Source: Adineta ricciae (taxonomy: Eukaryota > Rotifera > Eurotatoria > Adinetida > Adinetidae). Taken from it: a stretch of DNA of 64,000 nucleotides. The notes under the pieces were generated by a model. That model searched no databases, had not been told where the DNA came from, and worked only from the letters and a program-made list of their open reading frames with translations. The position numbers and the translations under genes were made by a program. The stretch spans positions 124,001-188,000 of the forward strand of contig CAJNOJ010000149.1 of assembly GCA_905250025.1 (NCBI GenBank). The letters run 5' to 3'. Of the stretch, positions 11,219-23,984 are shown one piece after another. Every line of letters begins with the position of its first letter. The stretch's first letter is position 1.

Positions 11219-13111
11219 TTATCGTTGGCGGCGCCTTGCATGCAGTGCATGAAGTTCACGTAAGGCATTTAAATTCGGTAGTTGTGTTTTCGCGTGTTTA
11301 CAGTAACAAATCTTTTGAAAAGCGCGTCGAAAATGTGCATTACAGAGAGGATAGATCAGCGGATTGATGGCGGAATTCAAATAACCCAACCATATCGATG
11401 CGGTGAAAACCTTTTCCGAGATGCAATGATTACACCATGCAACAACTAAGAATAGAATGAAATAGGGCAACCAGGTGATGGTGAACACTCCAACGAGCAT
11501 TCCTAATTGGCGGGCTGCTTTTAATTCTTTTTGTAATGAGTTCGAACGACTCGGGTTGAGTAAGGCATTGAAGAAATTGATTTTCGTCGTTCTAAGTGGA
11601 CTGGTATTCGTTGATGAGCGACCGTTGATTGATGAAAACGAGGATTTGTCGTTGGCCGACGGAATTTTGAGATGAGCTTCAGTGGGTAACGATTGGTCGG
11701 AGAAAGATTTTGATCTAGGAAATAAGTACATAGAAGAAACATAAGAAACGTCATCGGAAAACTTACAAAGTAAGCTTATTTTTAACTAAATTCCGAGAAA
11801 AACGAGACGATTTAGCTCCAGATGATTGTTCAGAAGAGCTGGTTGAACCGATAGAAAATGTTCGCTGTCGTGATTGATTCTTTCGATTCGATGAAAGTTC
11901 CTCTTTTGATCGATCGATTAAGTCGGCATACTCGACATGATTCGAGACATGAACAAAATTGTTGACGTGATTCTGTGCTGATACTTGATGAGGATCTTTA
12001 TTGCGACTGTTATCATCTTTTTCAATTGAAAATGTAGCTGTCTTCCTTGGTATCATTGCCGTTGGTTTCATCGGACGATCAGAATAGCATTGTCGTAATG
12101 ATGGTAGCATAGGCTTCTTTTGTAATTGCCAAAGGTTTTCATGTTCTTCTTTTCCGACACTTTTACATGTCGAACAAAGGCATTGGCCAGGTTCACTGAT
12201 GTCGTCAAATTGATTCTCTTGACAATCTGATGGATCCAATGAACTGGCAGCGATAATAGTCGCGATTGCCTGAATATTTGTCTCATCCAATTTTTGAATG
12301 GTATCATTGTCGTTCCGGGAGATGGTGGCCGCGTGAGTCCGATCAGATTTCATTTGTTTTTGTGTGGCTGATGATATACGTCGACCAAATTCCATATTCG
12401 ATCGAGAACGGATTGCCACCATAATACGACACGAAATAATAATCATAGTTAACAAAGGTACATAGAAATTGACTAATGCTGTCAACGTTTTAAATGTTTT
12501 GTTCAAACGAAATGATGTATCACATTCATCGTGATTAATAATATCACTGTGTTTAGGTGCAATATATGACCAAAAGATAACTGCAGGCGCCCATAATAAT
12601 GCGACAAACCATATTATAAGAATAAATATCGTTGCACGACTACGCGTTCGCTGTTGCAGATAACGTAAAGGATAAACAACAGCCCAATAACGATCAAGAC
12701 TGAGCAGGACAAGATTGAAGATGCTAGCAGTGCTAAAACAAACCGGATGTTCTCTGTATACTATTTAAAGAGATTAGTCACTCTATACCTGGCTACATAG
12801 TCGATCGATAACCACATTTTGCAGATTACCGATGAGAATGGCCATCGACCTGTGATAACAGTTGCCGAACTTAAAGGCATAACGAATAAACCAACAGCCA
12901 GATCGGCTATTGCGAGACTAAGAATGAATAAATTCGACACCGTGCGAAGATATTTCTCGGTTTGAATTGCATAGAGTACGAGAAGATTACCACAGACAGT
13001 GAATATTGATAAGCCCGAAAGTAGACCACCAAGGATGATTTTTTGTATAATTTTTTCGACGAAGATTGTCGAATTATATGATATAACTTGTGACGTGTCA
13101 TTCATACTCAT
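11219..13111 (-). CDS. Class A amine GPCR, histamine-H1-receptor-like
   Basis: This is a seven-helix receptor. TM1 has GNLLVLYA and TM2 has LSLAIADLAVG. TM3 reads WLSIDYVASTAS with the amine-binding Asp, followed by LDRYWAVVYPLRY (DRY motif). TM4 has WAPAVIFW. ECL2 Cys is in DECDTSF. TM5 is TALVNFYVPLL with an Asn where H1 receptors bind the imidazole. TM6 is TITWLPYFILFLVVAWC. TM7 is IWLGYLNSAINPLIYPLCN, which closely follows vertebrate H1. The third intracellular loop is very long (about 250 residues, 11650-12430) and rich in Ser/Thr/Asn. Coupling to Gq is expected from family membership. At least two introns are seen (12725-12779; near 11714-11766). Muscarinic or other amine receptors are the alternative, but TM5-TM7 favour H1. 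Confidence 0.85.
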
Positions 13112-16100
13112 TTATCAACATAAATACGGAATTATCATCGGTTGTTCGTTAATCTGAGTATTTAAAATAAAATCTAAAGAAGTTTTTCTCAGATCTTAAA
13201 ACAAATTATGAAAAAATGCTCTGTTCTTCTTGTTATAATTCAGTTGAATTAGGAGAAAAAAGAAACTTAAGCAAGAAAACGTCAACCATCGTGTAATTTC
13301 ATTTGACATGTAAGCTAGATTCACATAAGCATGATCATCAGAATAAGAAGAAAAGAAGTATGCTCATTCTCGATGGAAGAAATGGTGGAATCTTTTCTTT
13401 ATATGAAGAGAACAGGTGTGAAAACGAAAGCAAAATGTTTTCTCAGAAAAGTATACGATGAATAATCTTCTTCATTGAGCGAACCGGATTAAATGAAAAA
13501 AACGCAATGAATTGAACAGCGGCAAGTCTATCGTTTTTGCTGATATTGACATGTCATTATTATGCCATCGGAAAGATGACAGTGAAATGAATACAAGTGA
13601 CATCGTAAAAAAAAGCCAAGACGAACAGAAGAGAGAAAAGGATTGCAAGTGTAATTGATGGTGAATAAGAGTAAAAAAACATTCGACATGAAGGAATAAG
13701 AACTGATTGTGACAAATTCTCTTTCATTTTCTCTTTTTCTCATTTCCGAAATCATTCATGTTTCTCTGGAGTCATTTTCTCTCTCCATCTTAAAAAACCG
13801 TAAGATTACTCGAGTATCTCTTCGAATAAAAAACAAACAAAGCTGCCTTAAGAAGCCAACACTCTGTACAAGTACATCTAACCATTTTTATCAGTAAATC
13901 TTCTTGACAACGTGCCCACACTGTGTTATTAGTGTTTCCACACGAGCCTTATACGATGATTGCACAGCACAGCATGTATCAGATCGTAATGAAAAAGTAG
14001 GATCTCGACACATCACTCCGAACTGTATGAAAACAAAAGATAAAATGACATTCGGGGATTTTTGTTTCGTATCGAACTTACGAGGGAATTTCCTCAGGTG
14101 TTCAAGACCTTTCAGTACCACATCTTGGCGATAGGTAAATCTCTATGAGATTCGAAAAATTACGGAAAGGTTCATGCGCTTAGACCTTCTATCTGGAGTT
14201 GTAAGTGTTTTATTGAAATTTTTCTCGTATACCAAAATATCTACTAACAAATCGAATACCAGCATTTCGAGCTGAGATTTTACCTACACATACGTATATT
14301 GGTAGATAGAAAGTCCTGACAATTTCAGCTCAAAGCAATGTTTTCTTCCAGAAATGTCAAAATCTAAAAAAACGAACAACTGAAGCGTCTTTAGAAAGAG
14401 AAGGCTGATTTTTAGGTTTTGATATTTCTGGCAGAAAACATTGCTTTGAGCTGAAGTTTTCAGGACTTTCTATCTATCAATATACTTATCTATAAGTAAG
14501 ACATCAGCTCAAAATACTGACGTTCGATTTGTTAGTAGATGCCTTGGTATAGACGAAAATCTCAATAAAACACCTACAACTCCATATAGAAAGCCTAAGC
14601 GCACGAATCCTTTTGAGATGTCTCATATCTCATTGAGTTTTACCTATTGTCAAAAGGCGTAGCCTAAATGTCTTGAATACTTGGGAACGTTCTCTCGTTA
14701 GTTAAAGAATTTATTGTCTTCTTTTCATTAAATAAAGATATCTCTCTCGACAACAATCGAAAAGAATGTCACTGTAGTAAAAACCATCAAGAAAAGAAGC
14801 ATCCATATGGTGCGTGTCGTATACATGAATGATTCTCCGAAGTATTTTTTCATTCAAATGTATATGTATGCAGATGCAGAATACAAGCATCAGAACGAAT
14901 TTTTCATGATTAATCACGCAATAGTACGAGCGAACAAAGCAATGATGAAGAATCTCTGCTTAACTTGACTGTCTTCTTCGCAGACGTCATTGTTCTGCAT
15001 CGAGAACTGATGAAATTTGTTTTTCTAGGAGAGAAAAGTACACGATATGGAATATCTCCTACGTCATTGTCTCGCGTCTGGTTCTTTATTCACTTCAGGT
15101 TTCATCGGAAATTGTTTCATCCGATTCAAAAAAAAGGTATTAGATAATGTCCATTCATTCAATGACTTTCTCGAAAACAAAGAAGTTGAAAAACCGATTA
15201 TTTCCATCCTTATTTCTTTCTAAATATATCATGAATCGCAGTGCATTCAAGGAAAGCTAACAAAAGAGAAAAAAAGCAATTGTAAACTTTTCATTGATTT
15301 ACTTCCCTCATCTTACATATTATCTACAGTGAGAAATACGATTATCTGCAAGTCCTATATTAGAGAACGAAACTGTCGTTTCTTTCCTCCGTTTAACTTC
15401 TTGTCATTCTAATACCGAGAGTTTCTCGCAATCTATATCTAATAATTGTAACAAAATCTTATATGTGCCGTTCGTTGTCGAGTTCTTATCATCAATAATC
15501 AAAATATTCTGAAAGCTTTCCTTCATGTCGCTATATCTATTTCATGCTACTTGTCACTAATAACGCATAGCGACCATGCGCTGTCTATATAATCTAGCTG
15601 ATAGAGCATACTCCTTCAACTGCACACACCCTTAATCGTATTAGAATGCGCAACGAACACGAGAAGAAAAATATGAGAAATGTAGACGAAGAAAAACTAT
15701 GTAGACTGATCAAATATAGCAGAATCTAATCGCTCTTTTCCTAAAAAAAATAATAGAATCACTTTAATAGGACAAAAATATATCATAATCGAACATCTTA
15801 TGGAAAAAGCCGATTATTCTAGTCGAATATTGATTTGGAAGATTTATCTGTTCAATCAGATTAGAAATCATATCGACGGGAACATCTACTATTCAGTAAA
15901 CTTACTATCAATCGTCTTATATATGCGAAGTCACAATCTAATGATAAGAAAAAACTTGTTGTTTTTTCGACCTTTATCACTAAATATCTAATCGCTCATT
16001 GACATTTGCCATTACCAATCGAATAACAGCCGAATTATTTAAATAGCTGTCAAACGATGAGATCAGGCAACGTAATCGACTCACAATCTCTTTAACTAAC

Positions 16101-17027
16101 CACCTCCACTGCTCATCATTAAGTAAATCCTCAATGTTCACTTTCAGATAACCAAACATGAAATGTAACATTCACGTTCTGACTGGTTCGTTCAAGATTG
16201 TTGTTTGTGTTCGTAAAACTTCCGATTTGAACAGAAGTCTAATGAAGTAAGTAAACGGTATTTATCTTAACTAGACGAGTCTGTGACACATGATAAAACG
16301 ACATGTAATATAGTCATGGTCTCACAAATCAAGATAAATAGTGCGATCGATAAATTAATCAATGTCGAAAATCATAATGGAAGATTTCTTCAATGAAAGA
16401 GAAAAGAAACGAACATAGACTAGTCGAATAGAAGTATATTTAATGTTACCTTGATGAGATCATCGATCGCCTACGCATGAAATCAATTTCTATTTTGTAT
16501 ATGCTTATAAAAGCATCGAACTTGTCAACGTCAAACAACGAATTTGTTTATACAAGGTTTGCACTCTCAATTTGACAGTTAATATCAAAGCAAGAATGGC
16601 AGACAAACAGAAAAAAACATTATTGATTAATATGTAATTGATGAATGAAGATATTTATGAGATTGTAATTATCTTTAATCAATGTATATTCATTAGGGGA
16701 AAAGAAGACGTGCTCTATAAAAAGGTAATTTTGATGATGTGATTGACTTGAAAAGTAAATCTGTGCGTAGAAGATGAAAAACCGTTGTTCTATTTGTAGG
16801 AAAATGAATATTTCTTATTCGAGAATAAATTATCGCTTCGCATTTCAATATTTATCATTTATTTATTATCTTGCAAATCAGTTGCGTGATTAAGTCGACA
16901 GAAAACAGCCTGATTTTCATTGAAACCAATATCAGCATTTTCATATATAATGAATTCATTTTCTAAAGTATCAATTTGTCAGCAATGAAACGAACTGAAT
17001 TGCAGTCCAAATGCAATTATCTTAGAT
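13112..17027. other. 3.9-kb gene-poor region
   Basis: No reading frame here has a recognisable domain or a good splice structure. Short open frames (for example 13904-14134, 15800-15991, 16171-15980) look random. It contains the foldback repeat at 14078-14700. The rest is AT-rich sequence upstream of the H1-like receptor, and may hold its promoter. I found no tRNA cloverleaf by eye. Confidence 0.4.
14078..14700. repeat. Long imperfect inverted repeat (foldback element, arms ~290 bp)
   Basis: The left arm (14078-14370) and the reverse complement of the right arm (14409-14700) align along almost their whole length with scattered mismatches and small gaps. Shared blocks include ATACCAAAATATCTACTAAC against ATACCAAGGCATCTACTAAC, GATAGAAAGTCCTGA in both, and CAGCTCAAAGCAATGTTTTC in both. 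The loop is only about 38 bp. There is no reading frame. This fits a foldback or MITE-like element, or a locus whose transcript would fold into a long hairpin. No target-site duplication is obvious. Confidence 0.85.
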
Positions 17028-18013
17028 TTATTCAAAATTTGATTTTTCGTATGTATTTACATATAGAGATTTATCTGTTTTATTCAATGGACTTGTTGGA
17101 TGAGAGTAACGAGTAACCATGTGATTATCTGTTAATTTATTCATTTGATATTCATCATTTATCGGCATATTAGCGACGAGGTTTTGTATTGTTTTATTCG
17201 CTGGATAATACGAATATTTCGTTTCAGGTTGCATTGGACGAGTCTCATTGTTATGATCGTATTGATCGGTCATGTGACATGTAACATAGATTGTCCATAA
17301 GCCTAACAGAAGACAAAGACAGCCAGATATGATCTCTGAAATGAGTATAGGCACAAATGTTAATGCGGCTCGAGTGATTATTTTCACGCAACCACGTTGT
17401 TCATCTTGATCAGCATATAACAATCGATATTTATCATTACGATTACATTCTGCTGCTTGAGAGTATTGCTTCGTCCATGTTGAATCTTGTGTTGTACAAC
17501 AATCGTTACTATTTTCAATCTTGAGCAATTCATCTCGTGCTGATGTCTCTAGATTTCCTAGTTTCGGTCGACTTGTTCATCTTGAAATGCTGATCACTTA
17601 CTATTGTGAAGAATGAAATCGACGAGCAATCGTTCGATATCAATAGAGAAATTGTCCACAATATTCTGCACGAATCCGAGCATAATAACCGCCAGAACAA
17701 TGAGACCAATGCCTAGAATAATATTCGAGACAATGGAAATGATCAACATTTCCGTTCGACCATCGAGAAGAACAGCAATAAATGCAAGAATAGACGAAAG
17801 ACATACAATAATGCTAATGATAATAGCAATCGTTGGAAATGATTTATTTATTTTATTACTAACATAGTCACGTTTACGTTCACGATTCAACAGACTTGCA
17901 TCACGTTGTAATCGATAGAGACTTAGAATAAATGTGATCGAAGCTGTTATAATGACTAAACAGCTCAAAGAATAGAGAATATAATGGCTGGCTGATTGTT
18001 TAATGAGTGTCAT
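17028..18013 (-). CDS. Tetraspanin-like four-TM protein
   Basis: Two exons on the reverse strand. TM1 (HYILYSLSCLVIITASITF), TM2 (IAIIISIIVCLSSILAFIAV) and TM3 (SNIILGIGLIVLAVIMLGFV) are followed by an extracellular loop of about 80 residues containing NDCC, AEC and GCVKII. TM4 is ISEIISGCLCLLLGLWTIY. A polar tail of about 75 residues has several Tyr residues. The adjacent Cys pair plus two later Cys in the loop before TM4 is the tetraspanin pattern, but the Gly of the usual CCG motif is replaced by Thr, and the loop is short. I chose the ATG at 18013; an in-frame ATG at 18139 would add a hydrophobic lead. The exon join (about 17600 to 17555) is a best fit. Confidence 0.65.
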
Positions 18014-18846
18014 TCGATGACGAGAAGAGAGACTTAGTTTCCAGAGACAAAAAAGCGCTTTAGAGAAGTAAGAGGAGTGAATATGTAAAATAAAGATGAA
18101 TTGAAAATACGTTCTCAAGGGATTGTAAAACAAATGCATCAGTTTGATTTAATATGACGTTCGTTTTCGAGAGAAATCGATCGTATCGAAGTTTTTCGTT
18201 GCAGTCATTTCGATGATTTGTCATCTGATGTGATTTTATTATCTCCGTTTTTCTTCAACTAATAGTTCATGTTCATTGCAATTCTAATAGGATCATCATT
18301 AGTAGAAGCAACCGAATGTATTCACAAATGGCACTTGATTAACGTCTAGAAAGCTTCGGGATAAGAAAGGATTTCTCTCATAGGTTGAAATATTTATTAT
18401 TGATTTTCTCTCTTTCTTGTCATGGCATTCAGTTGATTGAAGTTGTGGTTACAGCGTCAAGAGGATGACTTTTTCTTTTGAACGATGCAGCGTCAACAGC
18501 ACGAGAACAGGACGAAAGAAGAAAAAGAAAACTTTCCAGACAGCGGCGAAAGAGGAAAAGAAAACGAATCGTTGAATGTTGGAATTATGATAATAGTTGT
18601 TGCATACATTCTCCTTTCCTCAATGATGAACGTGCTTCTCGGATTTTCTTTTACAACTCGTCCGCTAGTAATGAACTCTGAATCTAAATATATGTTTGGT
18701 GTAGGTTTTTTTTTCTATTTCTCTTTTCTCTTTCTGTCTAAGTTTGACAAGGAAATGAGAGCGAACATTCGCCTTATACTGTGTCCTTTTTCTTTCTTCT
18801 TTCTTTCTCCCAACTAGTTCGAATACATCGACATAAAAGCTCACTT
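18014..18846. other. Divergent upstream region
   Basis: Between the reverse-strand tetraspanin-like gene and the forward MIT gene. A forward open frame at 18485-18817 has a basic start and two hydrophobic stretches, but it is compositionally skewed (T-runs) and has no family signature. I treat it as non-coding. A tract of TTTCTTTC type lies around 18710-18810, close to the MIT start. Confidence 0.35.
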
Positions 18847-19276
18847 ATGGACAATAATACGGGTGGTAAGAACGCTCCATAAACTTCGAAATTCTCTCAT
18901 ATATTCATGTGCTTTTTCAGCTTACGCAGCCATGACTCCAATTAATGAAAACGTTTGTTTGGACGTTTGTACAAGCACAGGTGATTTTGATAAACTAAAA
19001 CAGGGATTAACATTACTTGAACAAGCAAAAACGCTTGATCATAATCGAGATTATTACGGAGCTATACGTCATTATCGCGATGGTGTTGATTATCTAATGG
19101 ATGAATTCATGTCTCGTCCCTGTGCGAACGAACAATCAAAGGAATATCTCCGTTTAAAATGTCACAAGATATTAAATCGTGTTGATATTCTGAAAAAATT
19201 AATCAAACAACAAGAACGTGAAACCATACAGGAGGCAATCAATTCGGAAGAACAATCCGGCGAGACGGAATCCTAA
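18847..19276 (+). CDS. Short MIT-domain protein
   Basis: The MIT (microtubule interacting and trafficking) fold is a three-helix bundle that binds ESCRT-III tails. The first exon (ATG at 18847) encodes only MDNNTG. A 56-bp intron follows, and the second exon starts AYAAMTPINEN. The core reads LTLLEQAKTLDHNRDYYGAI, YRDGVDYLMDEF and LRLKCHKILNRVDILKKLI, with the spacing of the MIT helices. The protein is about 120 residues, essentially MIT alone with a Glu-rich tail and no AAA or protease domain. It may therefore be a truncated adaptor. It is 140 bp upstream of the next forward gene. AATAAA at about 19326. Confidence 0.7.
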
Positions 19277-19416
19277 AGAATCGCTACAAATTCGTGTCTA
19301 ACATGTTTTTTTGTCATTTCGTCAAATAAAACTAAACGATAGTTCTTTGTTCTGTCTTGTGTTTCTCTTTTATCTTGATTTTGTAGATGAAAAAATTCTA
19401 ATGAAATTTTCATCGC

Positions 19417-19863
19417 ATGGATACAACTCCTATTTATAAAACATCTAATAAAATACCCATTGCCATTCCATATCCATCGACAACAAGAGTTGAAACATTG
19501 ACAACAACAGACGAAGAAGAAAATGATTTTATTTCTCGAAATCAGTTTCGCTTAGCATTTGTGTTCAGCGGTTTGTGGCTTTCATACTGCTGGTGGCTTT
19601 CCGAACGCTATCGATTCGATTTCGGTCAATACACCATCGCGATTCGACTTCTTTTCTGTGTTTTACATGTATTAACTGTGTGGAAAATCTTTCAATATAT
19701 GATGCGGATTGCGTTTCGTCTTCATCGATTGACGCGACGATTGCGCGCGAGTTTGCCCCAGCATTTGATGATGATTGGCTTGTCATTATTTTTATTTGGA
19801 TTATTAACATTTGTTCTTAATTTCAAACAATTCTTACGAGAAGCTTTTGCGATTGTTGATTAA
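19417..19863 (+). CDS. Three-TM protein of unknown function
   Basis: I do not recognise this 148-residue single-exon protein. After about 45 polar Thr-rich residues there are hydrophobic helices at FRLAFVFSGLWLSYCWW (about 47-63), TIAIRLLFCVLHVLTVW (73-90) and HLMMIGLSLFLFGLLTF (115-135). Between the last two lies a strongly basic, amphipathic stretch (FRLHRLTRRLRA). It sits 140 bp after the MIT gene on the same strand and may share its transcript. The codon pattern and lack of internal stops support a real gene. Confidence 0.6.
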   Translation: MDTTPIYKTSNKIPIAIPYPSTTRVETLTTTDEEENDFISRNQFRLAFVFSGLWLSYCWWLSERYRFDFGQYTIAIRLLFCVLHVLTVWKIFQYMMRIAFRLHRLTRRLRASLPQHLMMIGLSLFLFGLLTFVLNFKQFLREAFAIVD

Positions 19864-22800
19864 GAGTTTATATACATACTATTTGGTTGTTTTTCTTTCC
19901 TCCTAAATTAGTAACTTATTTTTCTTGTCGTTAAGATTATTTGATAAGAACAACGATTGTTTTCAACATTTTATCATTCCAATTAGAAATACATGATTTT
20001 GTTGTTGTTGTTATGGAATGGACTTAAAATATTATCAGCTTAAATGAATTGACACGCGAAGGAAATGTTCGATTTAGCATGACCAGGGTTTGATGGTTTA
20101 ACGTTTCGGATGTGCGAATATAATATTGATATTTGATAAAGGAGAGAACATGCCGAATTCTTGGCTGTTAGTTTTAACGATAGAATTGAACGACAGAAAG
20201 AGTTCTTTTACTCTAAGACAAAGTGGCATCCGATCGGTTTTCTCGTTAGGAAATCTGAACATATCATTGGAATCGGAATATCAAGCGTAATAAGTATCTA
20301 TTCTTTCATGTATATCTAATCATACGATTCGATGAATGGAAAAAGTTTTCAGTATGACTTTTTATTACAGAGACAATGAGACTTTCTTGCGACTTGATCT
20401 TTGGAATCAAATTACAAGAAGGAAAAGCATATCTTTGTCATGGCTTCGACTGACATTCCAGAACATTGTTAAATTTCTTAGTGAAGAAGAAAGTACGATC
20501 AACATTAGTTCTTCTTCCTTCGATAAAACATATAATGAATGTTATTCTTGCGTGTATAGATAAGTATTTAATCAGTAGCAATAGGTGAGACTATACAACG
20601 ACGGTGAATATCGACGAATTAGTAAGATGCACTCATTCAGAACTTGTTTATCGAACATCCAACTACTTGAATTATTATGATAAGAACAACGCCATAGTAT
20701 CACTCGTGACAAATGCTCTTTTTGACTAAATTAATAGGCACTAATGCGCCTTTTCTCTACTAACAGTTACTCATTGAGTAGTTTTTATAGTGCAACGCAC
20801 AATTCATCGTTGTTCTCAGCTTTGCTTTGTACTATGTGTACCTATGCAAAGTAATATACGAATGGTTCGAAGGCATATTTTATATCCTGCACTTTTCCAG
20901 TTAAGATTATTCATTTATATGCAAATATATCCTAGTTTTTTGCGTAGCATTGGAAAATTAATTTCCAGGAAATTATTGTTCTAGTGTCACTTAGTTTCAG
21001 GCCAAACATATGGTTTGTTGCTTTAAGGCGAGTGAGTGCAAAATAATCTATCACAGAAGATGAGGTCTATGCCATTCGTGCTAATATATCCAGGACATTT
21101 TATTCGGTACAATGATAATTGTTTATGATAGACTTTCGACAATGAAATGTTCTATATATCGAAGATAGATTTTGTTCTGTTTTAGACAAATATGTTTGAT
21201 TTATTAAAACGTTGATTTGCTTCTAATAAGAACTTTTTTTTTAGAGTTGACGCGAACGTCGTCGTTCGAAGTACTTGACATTTATTAACTTTTTTTTTCT
21301 ATCAATTTCACGACAATATATAACATGTAGAGATAATGTGTACGTTAATTGAAAGACGAACCGTCCGGAACTTCCGGTTTTTTAGAATTCTAGCCTTCAC
21401 GTCGCAGTAAATGAATTGCTGGTCGATTGATTTTTGCGGATGTCACATCAATAGTTACTTTCGTTGACGTCATTTCACGTGATTTTAGACTGTGAGACAA
21501 AAATAGACATTAATTAACTTATCTATTATTAATTTGATGCATTTAATATGAACAGGAGTGCAGATTGAATTTTCGGAGACCCTGGTAAGACTTAAGAATA
21601 TGATTAAATCCTTTGCGAAGATGATTCACAAATTTTTCTTCATTTACAAGAGCGCACACGATCATCAAGAACGCAACCACCTCAAGAGATAAGTGCACAT
21701 TTAACAATTCATCAGATATTTAGAATAAAGTTTTTTTAAAAGTAAGTAAAGTGATAAGAGAATGCTTTTTGTCTCCAGAAAATCATGATTTTGCTTCGAA
21801 CGTCAGAGAGAAAATGTTCCTGGAGAGTATCGATGCCGAATAAGAAAGATTATCCGTAGATATTCTCTATCTTTACGTTAAAATTAGAAAGCAAAGCAGC
21901 ATGTCGACTATTATGAATAATTTTGCTTGCATGATTGGGTTTTTAGAGCATATTTTAAGGTTGAGATACGCTATTCGCTTTCCAAATGATTGTAATTGTA
22001 TAGGATAATGTATACAAATTTCACAGTACAATTGATACTTTATTCGAAACGAGTTTTCCAACAAAAAATTGCTAATTAATTAGAAGAGACTTCCCATCAG
22101 AATCATCTCGTTCGTCTGCTCCATATCATATTCATTCATGTGATCATTTCAGTGGTCTGTGTACGCATATGTTGCATGAAAATAATTTTCTCCTGGGATG
22201 CGTATCAAGGTCAAAATGAAAAGTCTTTTAGATTGTGCATGTTGATACTCAAAGATTAGATTTTACCATACGGAAAATAAGACGTGCCTAAGCATGCAAC
22301 GAGCACAAGGATGTGATTTCATATATTGTCATGAAACGACCACTGAAACCATTTCATTTGATCACAGCTGTCTTCTCAACATGTTGCACGGCTATTATCC
22401 ATTGTTAGATCAAATTAGGCAATGTCAGTGTAAGTTAACCTTTAGCTTCTCTTTCCCTGTTTACTGAAATTAAGACATGCATTATGGGATGGATTAGAAT
22501 GAATCAATCAATATTGCATTTAATTGCCAGTTTCATCCAAGAAAGTATTTATAGATATCCTGATGTCGACGAAGTACATAATTGTGATGTGTTTACATGA
22601 GATCGACAACACGTCTTAAACGTCGGTACAGGGCCTTTAGCAATATTTTTTCCCATTAAAATAACATTAGATTAACAGATCAGATTGTCTCAGAGAAGAT
22701 GAGATTTTGCATCTTTTGAACCCCTTTGATTTCACGGTATCATCTACAAGATCGTGTTTTTCTCGTAATGAACGAAAGCATCAATTTGACAAGGTACTTA

Positions 22801-23984
22801 CCGCCGGCAAAACACAATCTTTCTAATCTTCAAAACCAGCTTTTCCTCACCGTCTTAAACCCAATCCATCATGAGACGTTGTTAAGGTGCAATGTCTTTC
22901 CGCTGCGGTACAGTGTTCATACGGACTAAACTAATTCAGTACAGATGACTTGTTTTCTTTTGTGCAACGGCAAGTGATGAAAAACGGTATAATTAACCGT
23001 ATACAGTTAATAATGCGATTAAAAAAGGGCGAACAAACATAAATGACAAAGCTTCTAGACAAGTTGACTTGTTTTGTAAGTTAATTTCATTGTTGTTAAC
23101 CGTATGAATGTCTTTCTTCGAAAGAAAATGAAAGAAGCGAACAACGGGATCACTAGTATTGTTCTCATTCAATTATCTGAGCTGTAACGGGTACGATCCT
23201 TTGTAAATTTCATTATTATGAGCTATTATATATACATTCAAGCTTTTGCATTCGTCATCGATAGAAATTGCATTGTTTATTCTATAATAGGCAAACTTAT
23301 CGAGTGATTTTCTCACATAAAATCATTCTATTCATCGAGCGATTTCCGTCTGCGAATAGTTCTTCAGAGAACAAAAAGAACAGAAAGTTTCTCGCGTCTT
23401 CGTCATAGATCGTTAAAAGTAAAGTGAGTAAACAAAGTTTTTTTTCTATTTTAAAAAACATTAATAAAGATAACTTTTTTATCGTCATCAGTCACATTCA
23501 TTGAATTGTCATGAAGAGATCCATTCAATTTCCTCTGTCAGACAGAAATGTTTCTTTGCTTTTATTCACATCAGGAAATATATGAAAACCTTTAAATTTG
23601 CCAAATATCATATGTGAACGTTTACACAGCTCCAGCAAAACAACTATAAACTTGATGACAACACCCAAGTGACAAAGAAAAGGATAGAAAGAGAGGAAGA
23701 AAACGAAGTCTTTCCTTTCTACATCACATCCTTTCGAGATAGAGAGAGAGAGAGAAAGAGAAGAAAAATACATCTGAGTTCAACGTAGTTAATTCTCTCG
23801 AAAACTTTACTTTTAATCAATCAAATATATATGTCAGAAGTGCTTGTCAAAGGTAGGAAATGACACGAGAGAGAGAGAAGAAATGTTTTCTAATTTGAAA
23901 AACATATTGACAGGCCGATTTGTCTTTCTTCCGATTCCAACTCTCGACTAGATACATTCTAAACAAGGAAACTTTCTTTTCTAG
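19864..23984. other. 4.1-kb gene-poor region
   Basis: I find no domain-bearing frame on either strand; the longest frames are under 85 codons and are not protein-like. A small GC hairpin (CCGGAACTTCCGG followed by a T-run) lies near 21362-21385. A partial inverted repeat flanks 22140-22373 (TTTCAGTGGTC against GACCACTGAAA). GA microsatellites lie near 23736-23760 and 23865-23880, upstream of the orphan receptor. Confidence 0.35.
23736..23760. repeat. GA microsatellite
   Basis: A run of GA dinucleotides with two interruptions, 225 bp upstream of the orphan receptor ATG. Similar GA-rich tracts lie at about 23865-23880. Confidence 0.9.

Noticed and set aside
13891-14134. Overlapping open frames on both strands at the edge of the foldback repeat
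   Set aside because: They mirror each other and run into the repeat arm; likely chance.
18485-18817. 110-codon forward frame before the MIT gene
   Set aside because: T-rich with a TTTCTTTC tract, no domain, and overlaps what looks like the MIT promoter and 5' region.
21362-21385. GC hairpin followed by T-run, like a bacterial terminator
   Set aside because: The window is clearly eukaryotic and no gene ends there; probably chance.
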